A stretch of DNA of 64,000 bases from Mariniflexile fucanivorans. GTDB taxonomy: Bacteria; Bacteroidota; Bacteroidia; Flavobacteriales; Flavobacteriaceae. Position 1 is the stretch's first letter. The number at the start of each line of letters is the position of its first letter. Where the stretch lies: contig NZ_SLUP01000002.1 in assembly GCF_004341235.1 (NCBI RefSeq), positions 62,001-126,000 on the forward strand, read 5' to 3'. Shown here in pieces: positions 28,067 to 37,872 of this stretch. A program made the position numbers and the translations under genes. The notes under the pieces were generated by a model. That model did not search any database, had not been told where the DNA came from, and saw only the letters and a list, made by a program, of their open reading frames with translations.

Positions 28067-30214
28067 TTATTTGTTAATAATTGTTAACTCATCTACAATA
28101 TGTTTTGCGTTAGAGTATTTATCAATTAACCAAAGCACATATCTAATATCTACATTAATGGTACGTTGTAAATTAGAATCAAAAATTACATCACCAGCCA
28201 TAGCCTCAATGTTTCCATCAAAAGCTAAACCAATCAACTCCCCTTTTCCGTTAATAACAGGTGAACCAGAATTTCCTCCAGTAATATCATTATCGGTTAA
28301 AAAGTTTACAGGTAATTGGCCAAATTCGTTTGCATAACGACCATAATCTTTCTTTTCATAAATATCCAACATGCTTTGTTCTAAATCAAATTCATCATCG
28401 TTAGGCTTGTATTTGTTAATCATGCCCTCAAAGGTTGTGTAATTATTTATGTTGGCATCGTTTCTGCTATCTGCTGGTAATGCTCTTACTTTTCCGTAAG
28501 ATAAGCGTAAAGTAGAATTCGCATCAGGATATTGTATTTTACTCAATCCAGACTCTCGCAAACCTTGAACTAATAATCTGTATGATGCTTCGAAATCATT
28601 TTCAGGTTGCACTAAGTTTTTAGGGCTTTCTCTATATTTATCAAGTAATTGACTAGATAATTTGTATAAGGGGTCGTTAGCCAACACGGTGGCATCGGGA
28701 TTCTTCATGAATGCTTCTACTTTTTCTTTTGAAGAAAATATACTTTCACTAAAAATATTGGCGATATAAGAAGTAAAATCGTTGTTATTTTTTGCTCCTA
28801 TTTCTGCAACAATTTCCGGGATTGGATAATTAGATTTTGACGCATATAAACCCAATTGCTTAGCAAAGACTTCTTTTTCCAAAGGCATAAATAAATCTTT
28901 ATAAGAGCTTTCAATTAACGCATCAAGCTTAGGTTGCATTTCATTGCGCTTTGCTTCATTTTGACCTATATAATATTGAAGATTTTGACCAATTCTACTT
29001 GGTATAACAGCAAATTTACTAGAGCGTAACATGCCCAATAAATAATTGTCTTGTTTCGCTTTTTCGTTTGTTAAGTTATAATAGTTATTAATATTTTCAA
29101 GAACCTTTCCATATTTCGATTTGTTTTTTTTCTCCTTAGCCCAATTTTCGAATTGTTTTTCAATTTCTCGCTTTGTTTCAACTGTTTTGTGCGCTGTTAA
29201 GGCATCAATCATACCCATTCTATTCTTCCAATAATTGGCAATTTGGGCGTATTGAGATGCGTACATTAAGCCAACTTCTTCACTTTCATTCATGTATTTT
29301 TTCATCACATCCATACTTAATTTTGAGCCTTCTACCCAAGCAGGATAAGCGAATTTTATATTTTGTTCAACACCAGATGCAGGCATCCAACGATTGGTTC
29401 TACCTGGATATCCTAGTATCATGGCAAAATCATTTTCTTTTACACCATCAATATTAACCGGTAAATGATATTTTGCTTTTAAAGGCACATTGTTAGTTGA
29501 ATAGTCTGCCGGATTTCCATTTTCATCAGCATAAACTCTGAATAATGAAAAATCTCCTGTATGTCTCGGCCATTCCCAGTTGTCTGTATCGCCACCATAT
29601 TTGCCTACACTTTCTGGAGGTGTTCCTACTAAACGAACATCTTTATAATCTTCATAAACAAAGTAGTAATACTCATTCCCTTGATAAAAAGGTCGCACGG
29701 AAACGGTGTATTTTCCACCTTCATTATTTTCTTTTTCAATTTTAGCAATTTCTTTATTAATGGTTGCTTCACGTTCTTTTTCACTCATTTTATCATTTAC
29801 AAGAGATAAAATACGTTTAGACACATCGTCCATTCTAACAAAAAAGCGAACATATAAACTTTCTGGTTTCAATTCTTCTTTTAAAGATCCTGCCCAAAAT
29901 CCGTTTTTTAAGTGATTTTGTTCGGCAGTTGATAATTCTGTAATGGCGCTATATCCGCAATGGTGATTAGTTAACACCAAGCCACTATCTGAAATGATAC
30001 TCGCTGTACAACCTCCATTAAATTGTACAATAGCGTCTTTTAAACTTTGATTATTAATGCTGTAGATTTCTTCGGGAGTTAATTGTAACCCCATTTTTTG
30101 CATATCCCGATAGTTTAATCGCTCGATATGCATTAAAAACCACATACCTTCATTTGCCATGACCGACGAAAGTGAAATAAAAAAGACAGCAATTGTTAAA
30201 AATATTTTCTTCAT
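28067..30214 (-). CDS. S46 family dipeptidyl-peptidase (DPP7/DPP11)
   Basis: 715 residues with a signal peptide ending near ALVANEG-type residue 20 (MKKIFLTIAVFFISLSSVMA). The trypsin-like catalytic triad is visible: His in TNHHCGYSAI (about 85), Asp in YGGDTDNWEWPRHTGDFS (about 220) and Ser in TGGNSGSPVINGKG (about 650). S46 enzymes are periplasmic and remove dipeptides from oligopeptides, feeding amino-acid-using Bacteroidota. DPP7 versus DPP11 specificity depends on one S1 residue that I cannot place with certainty. Monocistronic with its own terminator. Confidence 0.93.
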   Translation of the reverse strand: MKKIFLTIAVFFISLSSVMANEGMWFLMHIERLNYRDMQKMGLQLTPEEIYSINNQSLKDAIVQFNGGCTASIISDSGLVLTNHHCGYSAITELSTAEQNHLKNGFWAGSLKEELKPESLYVRFFVRMDDVSKRILSLVNDKMSEKEREATINKEIAKIEKENNEGGKYTVSVRPFYQGNEYYYFVYEDYKDVRLVGTPPESVGKYGGDTDNWEWPRHTGDFSLFRVYADENGNPADYSTNNVPLKAKYHLPVNIDGVKENDFAMILGYPGRTNRWMPASGVEQNIKFAYPAWVEGSKLSMDVMKKYMNESEEVGLMYASQYAQIANYWKNRMGMIDALTAHKTVETKREIEKQFENWAKEKKNKSKYGKVLENINNYYNLTNEKAKQDNYLLGMLRSSKFAVIPSRIGQNLQYYIGQNEAKRNEMQPKLDALIESSYKDLFMPLEKEVFAKQLGLYASKSNYPIPEIVAEIGAKNNNDFTSYIANIFSESIFSSKEKVEAFMKNPDATVLANDPLYKLSSQLLDKYRESPKNLVQPENDFEASYRLLVQGLRESGLSKIQYPDANSTLRLSYGKVRALPADSRNDANINNYTTFEGMINKYKPNDDEFDLEQSMLDIYEKKDYGRYANEFGQLPVNFLTDNDITGGNSGSPVINGKGELIGLAFDGNIEAMAGDVIFDSNLQRTINVDIRYVLWLIDKYSNAKHIVDELTIINK

Positions 30215-30499
30215 GTTATTTTGTTTTGAATCAAGCCTTAAAAATACTAAATATTATCCGTTATGCATTTTAAATAATGTTAGTTTTCATATTGTTTATA
30301 TTCCTATTGATTGTAAACTTATTAACCTAAGTTCGATTAATAAATTATTGATTTTAGGTTTATTAGGGTAACCCTGCAAGGTTTTGAAAACCTTGTGGTA
30401 TTGTTTGCCTAACTGTAATACATAAAACGTTAAAATAAGACCAGTCATTAAATGCTTAGTAACAAGTAAATTAAACAAACTTAATGCTATAAATGTTAC

Positions 30500-31192
30500 T
30501 TACAATTTCATCCCATACATCTTAGCATCTAACGCCTTCCAATTGGGCATGTGCTTGGAAAGTTCTGCCCAAAACTCTTTGGAATGACTTTTAACTTTGG
30601 TATGTACCAATTCATGAACTATCAAATAATCAATGAGGCTAAATGGTAATTTAATAGCATCAAGGTTAATGATGATCTTATTTGTTGGTGTGCAACTCCC
30701 CCAACGCTTTTCTAGTTTTCTAATTTTTACATCATTAAAAATTAATCCTGTTTCTTTGGACCATTTTTTTATTCTAGGCACTATTTTTTCTAAGGCTTTC
30801 GTTCTAAAGAAGGTTTCAAAGGCTTGTTGTAAGCTGTCTTGATTGTTTTGGTCTTTTGGTACATTTACTTTAAACTTAGATTCTGTAAAATCTATTATAA
30901 TGTCTTCAATATCATCGGTAATTAATACCTCCACATAATATTTTTTTCCCAAATAGGGTATTCTAGAACCTGTTACAATAGCATCATAACCAATAGCCTC
31001 AACCAAATCCAATTTTTCAAGTATCCAACGGGCTTTTTTAAGGATTAAAGCCTGTTCCTTTTCCAGAGAAACAGGATTGCCTTTTAGCACCACACCCGTG
31101 TCTTTCTGTACACTAATGTAATGCGATTTTAGCCCTTCTTTTGGTATAAAGGTGTATGCTATTACTTGATCTCCGTATTGAACTTTAGGCAT
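30500..31192 (-). CDS. YgjP-like metallopeptidase of the R-M operon
   Basis: 230 residues of the M48/YgjP (DUF45, SprT-like) family. The zinc motif is HELVHTKVKSHSKEFW: HExxH with the third ligand H further on; the family signature RKLEKRWGSCTPTNKIIIN precedes it near residue 160. The start overlaps the end of hsdR by 8 bp, so it is translated with the restriction subunit. Such metallopeptidases recur beside type I R-M genes; a role in controlling HsdR by proteolysis is an attractive but unproven inference. Confidence 0.9.
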   Translation of the reverse strand: MPKVQYGDQVIAYTFIPKEGLKSHYISVQKDTGVVLKGNPVSLEKEQALILKKARWILEKLDLVEAIGYDAIVTGSRIPYLGKKYYVEVLITDDIEDIIIDFTESKFKVNVPKDQNNQDSLQQAFETFFRTKALEKIVPRIKKWSKETGLIFNDVKIRKLEKRWGSCTPTNKIIINLDAIKLPFSLIDYLIVHELVHTKVKSHSKEFWAELSKHMPNWKALDAKMYGMKL

Positions 31193-34100
31193 CTTTATTT
31201 TTTATGAGTACATCCACCAGTTCCTTTGCTTTTTCTTTGGCGTTGTCGCGTTCTATTTTGGCGGTTGTTAAATACCTTCTAATTTTATTTTCAATGTCTT
31301 TTTTAACCTGCCCTTTTACTTGCCAACCCACAATGTTCAACTCGCCTGCAATCAGGTCGAATATGGTTTTTGTCGCATCCTCGGCATTGGTATTAAAAAG
31401 CACTTTCATGGAATCGTAAACAGCCCGCTCCCGTTCGGTTTTAAAGCCTTTTTCTTCGCCTTCTTTTTGTTGTGTAATAATGTCGTCCTGTATATCGGCA
31501 TAGGCTTTTAGCAGTTCCAATTGGGTGATGCGTTCTTCGGCTTTTAGCTTCAATAACTCATCCAAGCGTTGGGCCAATGGTTTATAAAAGTCTGAGTTTT
31601 TATCAATACCCACTTTTATGGTATGCATTAAATTGTTTCGCATTTTCAGCTCTTTAGTGGCTGGCGATGCGTTCATAATGTCTTCCTTAAACTTCTCCTT
31701 ATCAATTATGGAAACGGGTTCTTCCAATAGGTTTTCCACACCTTCGGCAATTAAATGGGCATCAATCATCCCTTGAAGCATGTTGCTTTCATCCTTAGTA
31801 ATCTTTAATTCTTCATCATCGGGAAAGGCATTTCGAGCCCTTAGTTTTATTTCATTGAAGAGTTTAAAATCACCCTGATATTTCATGGCTTTGGTGTTCG
31901 GCAACACGATGTTAATAGACTTATTAAACTCTTTTAACAGTGTTTTAAAATCGTCTCTTTTATTGATGGGTTCAATAAACCGAACCGCGGCATCCATATA
32001 CTCAGCACGATTATAATTCCTGTCGATGCGCATGGGCTTGAAAAAGTCCACCAGTTTCGTATGGTTCATTTCCAACTTAGGAAACTCTTCGTTAATATTC
32101 TTTAAAATATCATCAGGACGAATATCCCCCGAGAATATCTCTAGGGCTTGAATTAAATACGCCGTAATCCCATTATAATCTACTATATAGCCCGCTACTT
32201 TGCCTTTTTTAGAACGGTTTACCCGGGCAATGGCTTGCAACAGGTTATGTTCCTTAAGTGGTTTATCTAAATATAAGCAGGAAGCTATGGGAGCATCCCA
32301 CCCTGTAAGCAACATATCGGACACAATAATGAAGGCCGTATTATCATACTTCTTTTTACCCGATTTCTCCGTTTCACTTTCGTTTCCGTACGGTAATTTA
32401 TAATTATCGGTCACCTCTTTGATGTCTTCTGGGGCCACCACATGAATGGGCTTTTTGTTGTGTGGGTGGTTTCTATTCCACTCCAAGGTTTCGTAGTATT
32501 CTTTAGCAATGGGATCCGATTTTGGCGACCCCATGCTCATCACCACTTTCGACTCAAAATCATGATACCCGTCGTCTCTTAACTTTTGTAACGCTTCTTG
32601 GTATCTCAAGGCATGTGGGCGACCACTACACACGATCATGGCCTTATGCCCATCGGGATATATTTTATCTCTAAAATTATCAATGATGTGTTTGGTGATG
32701 TCGTTGATACGTCCTTTAGAAAGCTGGTATTTTCGTAAGGCTTCGCTTTTAAGCTTATCTTTTTTCTCTGCGGAATAATGCCCAAACTTGTCTTCAAACT
32801 CTTTATCTAAAGCTTCTTTTTTAACATCCAGTTTGGCAATGCCTTCATCGTACAACAGTTCTACCGTGGCACCATCGGCTACGGCTTCTTTTATGGTGTA
32901 CACATCAATATAATCGCCCCCGTAAAACTCACCTAGGGTTGATTTATCTTCTTTAGAGATGGGTGTGCCTGTGAAAGCAATAAACTTTGCATTGGGCAAT
33001 ACAGTACGCATAAACGATGCTAAAAACCCATAATGGCTACGGTGTGCTTCATCTACCAATATGTATAGGTTTTCTTTTTTTGATAGTTCTTCCAGTTGTA
33101 TTTCCTCCCGTTCTATTTCAACCCATTTCCCTTTTTGGAGTTCTTTGGTAATTTTAATAAGGGTCTTTTCTTTAATGTGCTTTTCTATCAGCACATTAAC
33201 ACGTTCTTCCATTTCGGTTTGGTCTGTGGTGGCGGTGGCTTCCTTATCGGTTTCCTGAAACTTTTGTATGGTGGTGGTGATGATACCGCCATAATCATTA
33301 CGCAGTAATGTATCTAAATGCACCACCGATACCGCTTGATTCAAGTTTTTAAAGCCCACATTTTGTAAGGTAGTTGTTATCTGCCTATCCAAATCCTTTC
33401 TATCGGTCATAATCATAACCGTGGGATTGTTAAAACCAAATTCGGGCGCTTGCAGTTTTCTAGCCACATACGCCATGGTTAACGATTTACCAGAACCTTG
33501 TGTATGCCACACCACCCCACCTTCACCGGCTTTTAAGCGTGCAATGGTTTTGTTGGTAGCCCTTATTTGTTGGTATCTGGGTAGCTTTTTAATAGTCATA
33601 CCTTCATCGAGTTCAAACAGAACAAAGTGCCTTATCATATCTAACACCCGTTCTTTTTTAAACAAGGCAATGAGTAATTTATCTTGTTCGGTGGTGGCTT
33701 GCGCTAGTATATCGATATCGTCTTTACTGGTTTTAAAAACGGAATAAAACTGTTGCGGTGCATTAATGGCGCCATACCTCCCATCTACCTGCCAAATACC
33801 TACGCATAGTTGGTTAAAGTGAAACAGCTTTTCATTTAAATCTTGATATTCTTTTAAATCGTTAAAAGCCGAATGCCATGCGTTTGATGATGTAGGCGAT
33901 TTACATTCTATAACGGCTATGGGTAAGCCATTAATATACACCACCAAGTCGGGGCGCGAATTACAGCCCACACGGTTGCGAAACGACATTTGGTTCACCA
34001 CCAAAAAATCGTTAGTATCGGGGTTGGTATAATCGATATAGTGAACCGCTTTAAATTCCTCAACGCCATTAATAACTTGCTTTACGGTAAACGTGCCCCC

Positions 34101-34367
34101 TTTAATGAGTTCCCAAACTTTTTGGTTGATTTCCATTAGGGAAGCACCATTAACCGACGTTAAAGTGGTGTAAGCTTTATTAAGGTTATTATCGTTTATC
34201 CAAGGGTTTATTCTTTTAATGGAAGCTAATAGGCGGTTTTTTAAGAAAACCTCTGTAACATCTGTTCTTTCATCTTTAATAGTCCCATTAAGATATTGAT
34301 AACCTAATTGTTGAAGCAATGCTATTGCTGGTAATTCGCTATGTGTGTATTCTGATGTGTTACTCAT
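31185..34367 (-). CDS. hsdR: Type I restriction enzyme subunit R
   Basis: 1060 residues. It begins with the HSDR_N nuclease domain (GLPIAVIECKSPTSS, the ExK part of PD-(D/E)XK, near residue 150). The SF2 translocase follows: Walker A HTQGSGKSLTMAY (about 285), DEAHRSHYG (about 440), TGTPI, and the helicase C part with LLTGWDAPIASCLYLDKP and ARVNRSKKGK (about 700-740). A long helical C-terminal region binds the methylase core. It cuts unmodified DNA after translocation. The length is normal and all motifs are present. The upstream flank carries the DUF559 cassette. Confidence 0.95.
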   Translation of the reverse strand: MSNTSEYTHSELPAIALLQQLGYQYLNGTIKDERTDVTEVFLKNRLLASIKRINPWINDNNLNKAYTTLTSVNGASLMEINQKVWELIKGGTFTVKQVINGVEEFKAVHYIDYTNPDTNDFLVVNQMSFRNRVGCNSRPDLVVYINGLPIAVIECKSPTSSNAWHSAFNDLKEYQDLNEKLFHFNQLCVGIWQVDGRYGAINAPQQFYSVFKTSKDDIDILAQATTEQDKLLIALFKKERVLDMIRHFVLFELDEGMTIKKLPRYQQIRATNKTIARLKAGEGGVVWHTQGSGKSLTMAYVARKLQAPEFGFNNPTVMIMTDRKDLDRQITTTLQNVGFKNLNQAVSVVHLDTLLRNDYGGIITTTIQKFQETDKEATATTDQTEMEERVNVLIEKHIKEKTLIKITKELQKGKWVEIEREEIQLEELSKKENLYILVDEAHRSHYGFLASFMRTVLPNAKFIAFTGTPISKEDKSTLGEFYGGDYIDVYTIKEAVADGATVELLYDEGIAKLDVKKEALDKEFEDKFGHYSAEKKDKLKSEALRKYQLSKGRINDITKHIIDNFRDKIYPDGHKAMIVCSGRPHALRYQEALQKLRDDGYHDFESKVVMSMGSPKSDPIAKEYYETLEWNRNHPHNKKPIHVVAPEDIKEVTDNYKLPYGNESETEKSGKKKYDNTAFIIVSDMLLTGWDAPIASCLYLDKPLKEHNLLQAIARVNRSKKGKVAGYIVDYNGITAYLIQALEIFSGDIRPDDILKNINEEFPKLEMNHTKLVDFFKPMRIDRNYNRAEYMDAAVRFIEPINKRDDFKTLLKEFNKSINIVLPNTKAMKYQGDFKLFNEIKLRARNAFPDDEELKITKDESNMLQGMIDAHLIAEGVENLLEEPVSIIDKEKFKEDIMNASPATKELKMRNNLMHTIKVGIDKNSDFYKPLAQRLDELLKLKAEERITQLELLKAYADIQDDIITQQKEGEEKGFKTERERAVYDSMKVLFNTNAEDATKTIFDLIAGELNIVGWQVKGQVKKDIENKIRRYLTTAKIERDNAKEKAKELVDVLIKNKDA

Positions 34368-34382
34368 AATTTCATTTTTTAC

Positions 34383-34420
34383 CTTCCCCTCCGGGGAGGG
34401 GTGCCCGTAGGGCGGGGTGG
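34383..34420 (-). repeat. Left inverted repeat of the DUF559 cassette
   Basis: 38 bp whose reverse complement matches 34985-35022 in 37 of 38 positions. It contains two small hairpins, CCCCTCC/GGAGGGG and GCCC/GGGC, in otherwise AT-rich DNA. It sits 15 bp upstream of the hsdR start, facing the copy on the other side of the DUF559 gene. Confidence 0.9.
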
Positions 34421-34477
34421 GCTTTACAATAATTCAACCCGTGTGCCACGGTTTTCTCACGCTTTTACTAAGCCCAA

Positions 34478-34906
34478 TTAAAATGAGCGCGGGCCAAACT
34501 GGGAAATGACATACGCCTCTAATTCTTTCATTACGTTTCCTAAATCATGCTTTACTCTATAGTCAGAGATTCTATAAACCTTTAAACCCAATTGCATTAA
34601 AAACAGCTCTCGTTTCGCATCGTACTCTTGTTTGTTCTCATGGCTTGAACCGTCAATTTCAATTATTAATCCCAAAGTTTTTATATAAAAATCAACAATA
34701 TAATGGCCAATAACCCGCTGCCGGTCAAAATCGATGTTCCAAAATGTGTCATGCCGTACCTCCTTCCAAAAAATAACTTCTGATAAAACACCTGCTTTAC
34801 GCAAGGCTTGTGCCCTGATCAATAACTCTTTTTGGCGGGGTAATATCGCCATATTTTGCTTATAAATTGGTGTTTCATGAATATAGGTCAGTATTTGTGG
34901 AGGCAT
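34478..34906 (-). CDS. DUF559 (Vsr-like) endonuclease
   Basis: 142 residues. Residues about 28-125 form a very-short-patch-repair-like nuclease fold: KEVRHDTFWNIDFDRQRVIG, then YIVDFYIKTLGLIIEIDGSS, with D in VDFY and E in IEIDGSSH as likely metal ligands, and the helix YDAKRELFLMQLGLKVYRIS. DUF559 proteins are small stand-alone nucleases, numerous in Flavobacteria. Here it is flanked by 38-bp inverted repeats and lies between two genes of an R-M operon, suggesting a mobile cassette. Confidence 0.88.
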   Translation of the reverse strand: MPPQILTYIHETPIYKQNMAILPRQKELLIRAQALRKAGVLSEVIFWKEVRHDTFWNIDFDRQRVIGHYIVDFYIKTLGLIIEIDGSSHENKQEYDAKRELFLMQLGLKVYRISDYRVKHDLGNVMKELEAYVISQFGPRSF

Positions 34907-34984
34907 AGGCGGTTTATGGGTTTAGGTAGCTGTTATCTTTTAATTTCTTTTTTGGTGTTTGGGGGGTTATTTGGGGGTTTTTCA

Positions 34985-35022
34985 CCACCCCGCCCTGCGG
35001 GCACCCCTCCCCGGAGGGGAAG
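34985..35022 (+). repeat. Right inverted repeat of the DUF559 cassette
   Basis: CCACCCCGCCCTGCGGGCAC and the following 18 bp repeat the reverse complement of 34383-34420 with one substitution. The pair bounds a 640-bp unit that contains only the DUF559 gene. GC content is far above that of the surroundings. Confidence 0.9.
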
Positions 35023-35075
35023 ATGGCGGGTAACTCGCTATGGATATATTCTGGACTATGGTTCATTGTAAAAAA

Positions 35076-36131
35076 TTATATAAAATATCGATCCTTTAAT
35101 TCGTTCAACCAAACGCTTTCAGCTAAGGATAAATCAAGTGTATCCAATATTGAAATTATAGCTTCCAAAGAATACTTTTTAAACCTTTCATTTCCTTTTT
35201 CTGAAAGAAATGACTTAAATTGAAACTCAATGTTTTCACCATGATTATTCCATAGAAAATCATTATTCTGCTTAGGAGAGAACACCCAAAAATGTGACTC
35301 GTTTAATTGGCGTGCTTCCTTAACTTTCTCAGAAAGCAACATATTTCGCCACAACTGATTTAGTGAAAACCGAAACGGGCAAACATTCGAGTCTCTTATT
35401 TTCTGGACATCAAAACACTCTGATGTTTGTGTTAGCTTCCAATTATCATATTTATTGTACCCACACAATAATTTACCTTTTGAATTAACCTTCTTACTTT
35501 CAACCATTAAATCCCAAAAGTTGGAAGTATTACAAATTGCTGGTACTTCTTCTTTTTTATATGAGGAACACATAGAAAATTCTGCTTCAATAAACTTAAA
35601 CTCTATAAGTATCACCCCTTTTTTTTCTTTTGAATCTTTATAGAAAACTGCAACATCTGCATCTGTACCAGCATAAGCTGCTTGGTCACCAATACTTTCA
35701 TCTTTACCATGTCGTTCAAATTCTTTAATAGAATCAAGCTGGTTAGGTGTAAATTCAATTTCGATATGTTTTACTTCAACATTTTTATCCAATAAAGTTG
35801 AAAATAGTCTTGATGCTAATGCTAGATTTAACTGTAATGGCACAAAGAGGTTGAAACAATACGTTTGAGAAGCAACTGTGTTAATTTTTACTCTCTTTTG
35901 GTCTCCTGCTTTATGACTTGAAAATCGTTCTATCACCGCATTATAAATAGCTTCATTAATAAAATTGAGTTTAGAATCACTTTCAGTAAGTAGGTGTTTA
36001 TATGGTGTTTTCCCTCCTACTGGGATGCTAAATTCACTTACTCCTTTATCTTGGAAATAGTCAGACATTTTACTGTAAGCATGCTTTTGCCAATTATTTC
36101 CTTTTTGATATTTTTCTGTTTTAGTCGACAT
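35076..36131 (-). CDS. PD-(D/E)XK nuclease-like protein (PGN_0703-like)
   Basis: 351 residues. A nuclease core is suggested by AYAGTDADVAVFYKDSKEKK and then GVILIEFKFIEAEFS: D near 153, E-F-K near 175, as in restriction-endonuclease folds. A C-terminal cysteine/aromatic segment (SNVCPFRFSLNQLWRNMLLS) matches PGN_0703-type proteins. It starts 2 bp after the truncated nuclease gene and belongs to the R-M operon. Its role is unknown; an accessory nuclease is plausible. Confidence 0.65.
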   Translation of the reverse strand: MSTKTEKYQKGNNWQKHAYSKMSDYFQDKGVSEFSIPVGGKTPYKHLLTESDSKLNFINEAIYNAVIERFSSHKAGDQKRVKINTVASQTYCFNLFVPLQLNLALASRLFSTLLDKNVEVKHIEIEFTPNQLDSIKEFERHGKDESIGDQAAYAGTDADVAVFYKDSKEKKGVILIEFKFIEAEFSMCSSYKKEEVPAICNTSNFWDLMVESKKVNSKGKLLCGYNKYDNWKLTQTSECFDVQKIRDSNVCPFRFSLNQLWRNMLLSEKVKEARQLNESHFWVFSPKQNNDFLWNNHGENIEFQFKSFLSEKGNERFKKYSLEAIISILDTLDLSLAESVWLNELKDRYFI

Positions 36132-36133
36132 AT

Positions 36134-36661
36134 TTAAAAAGTCTTTGGGTTTAAATCTTCACTTAAATATAACGGGTGTACTGGTGATATCTTTCTATCT
36201 CCGTTTAGATTCAAGTTATATAAATTATTAAATTCACTAAATATCCTTTTTGGTTTGCCTACTACATTCCCCCATACATAAACTATTTTATCACAGGTAT
36301 TTGAAAGTGTTTGATTCTGGTTTCTAATAGGGTCTGAAACCGTTTGTATAACACTTCTATCTGTTGCTCTATAAACCTGTGTGTCCAATAAACGTCTATC
36401 CAATAGCGCCCATAACTCGGTTTGCTTATTTGGTATTACGATACTAATATTCTTTATTAAGCTTTTTAATATCGCATCCTTTAAACCGTGCGACTCATTA
36501 GGGTCGAACAACCAACCTAAAAAATTACTGTGCCGTATTTCTCGGTATTGAATACCCAATACATTAAAAATACTAAAGGCGGTTAATGCCTCTTTAATGG
36601 TGTGCAATTTGGGTTCGCACTCCTCAACAAATTTTTCTAAGTCTTGGCTGGTTACACTCAT
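36134..36661 (-). CDS. PD-(D/E)XK superfamily protein, probably C-terminally truncated
   Basis: 175 residues. The N-terminal 70 residues (FSIFNVLGIQYREIRHSNFL, then GWLFDPNESHGL) match the start of PDDEXK_4-type nucleases, which are normally 350 residues or more. The catalytic D...ExK strand expected after residue 100 is not seen, and the C-terminal third has no similarity I recognise. Its ATG overlaps the hsdS stop (ATGA), so it is still expressed with the R-M genes. It may be a broken nuclease or a repurposed regulator. Confidence 0.65.
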   Translation of the reverse strand: MSVTSQDLEKFVEECEPKLHTIKEALTAFSIFNVLGIQYREIRHSNFLGWLFDPNESHGLKDAILKSLIKNISIVIPNKQTELWALLDRRLLDTQVYRATDRSVIQTVSDPIRNQNQTLSNTCDKIVYVWGNVVGKPKRIFSEFNNLYNLNLNGDRKISPVHPLYLSEDLNPKTF

Positions 36662-37872
36662 ACGGTTACACCTGTTTTAACCCGTATTTTACCCGTTAAC
36701 AATTGTTGCATCAAGCCTTGTTTGAGTTCTTGGTAGTGGGTTTTCTTTTCGGATAAGACTTCTAGTTTTTCGTCTACTGAACTTAAAATATTGGATATTT
36801 TATCTTGTTCTTCTATTACAGGAAAAGGAATATCAAATGATCTTATTTGCTGAAAATTCAAACCTTCTCTATTGCCTCCTGCTTGAAATTTATTAATGGA
36901 ATTAACTCCAAAAGACGAGTTTAAAAGTTGAGACAAATAATGTGGATTAAGTCTCGATTTTGTTCGGATTATACATACATGCTGATTAACATTCCCTTCT
37001 TTAAAATCATTAGGAAGCACACAGCTTCTGCCAATAGAAGCTCCTGTAATATTGAGAAGCACATCATTTGGTTGTAGTTTAGAATTATTCATTGAACTAT
37101 GTATTTCATTTGAAATAAATACAACATCCGACAAGTTCAATTTTCCTCTTAAAACGTTTTGACTTCTAATAAATATAATTCCTTTATCAGTATAAATTTC
37201 ACTTCCGCCTTTAGGTGTTTTTCCACTACCAACTTTAGTAACTAAATTACCTAGTTTAACCACCTCCCAACTCTTAGGAATCTTACCCAAAGGCGAATCT
37301 TTAAACTCGGTGTGCCCAATGCCTTTGGTTAACAAACGTTGCATCAAGCTTTTTTTGAGTGCTTGGGTTTCGGTAATTTGTTGGTCTATCACGGCTATTT
37401 TAGCATCTACGGTGCTTAATATGTCGGCTATTTTTTGTTGTTCTGGGAGGGGTGGTACAGGAATCTTTAAATGTTGATACTCTGATATCCAATACCTTTT
37501 ATGCTCTGTGCATTGATAGTTTATCCTCTTTAAAGATTCAAACACAAAAGGTAAATTAAAATTCTTATTTTTCCTTTTAAGGATTTTTAAAGCAGAAGAA
37601 CGTACCTTAAAAGGAAAATTAACAAACTTAGAATCAGTAGTAAAATCATCAAAAATAATTACTGGAACATCATTATAAATATTTTCTATTTCATCCGAAA
37701 AACCTAAAATAAATGCTTTATTTGCTGTCAAAACAGGTGTTTTTCCAGTCTCATTAATATTATTTGTAATGTAATTTTTTGGTTGAACATAATCCAAGAA
37801 ACTACCTAAATTTTCAACCTCCCAATCTTTTGGAATCTTTCCAATAGGCGTGTTTTTATAACCCTCACTCAT
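36658..37872 (-). CDS. hsdS: Type I restriction enzyme specificity subunit
   Basis: 404 residues with two target-recognition domains, each opened by a similar sequence (IGKIPKDWEVENLGSFLDYV near residue 10 and SPLGKIPKSWEVVKLGNLVT near 195) and followed by a coiled coil (EQQKIADILSTVDAKIAVID; EEQDKISNILSSVDEKLEVL). This two-fold repeat is the HsdS design: each domain reads half of a bipartite site. The genes hsdM, hsdS and the nuclease gene are joined by 4-bp ATGA overlaps. Confidence 0.94.
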   Translation of the reverse strand: MSEGYKNTPIGKIPKDWEVENLGSFLDYVQPKNYITNNINETGKTPVLTANKAFILGFSDEIENIYNDVPVIIFDDFTTDSKFVNFPFKVRSSALKILKRKNKNFNLPFVFESLKRINYQCTEHKRYWISEYQHLKIPVPPLPEQQKIADILSTVDAKIAVIDQQITETQALKKSLMQRLLTKGIGHTEFKDSPLGKIPKSWEVVKLGNLVTKVGSGKTPKGGSEIYTDKGIIFIRSQNVLRGKLNLSDVVFISNEIHSSMNNSKLQPNDVLLNITGASIGRSCVLPNDFKEGNVNQHVCIIRTKSRLNPHYLSQLLNSSFGVNSINKFQAGGNREGLNFQQIRSFDIPFPVIEEQDKISNILSSVDEKLEVLSEKKTHYQELKQGLMQQLLTGKIRVKTGVTV

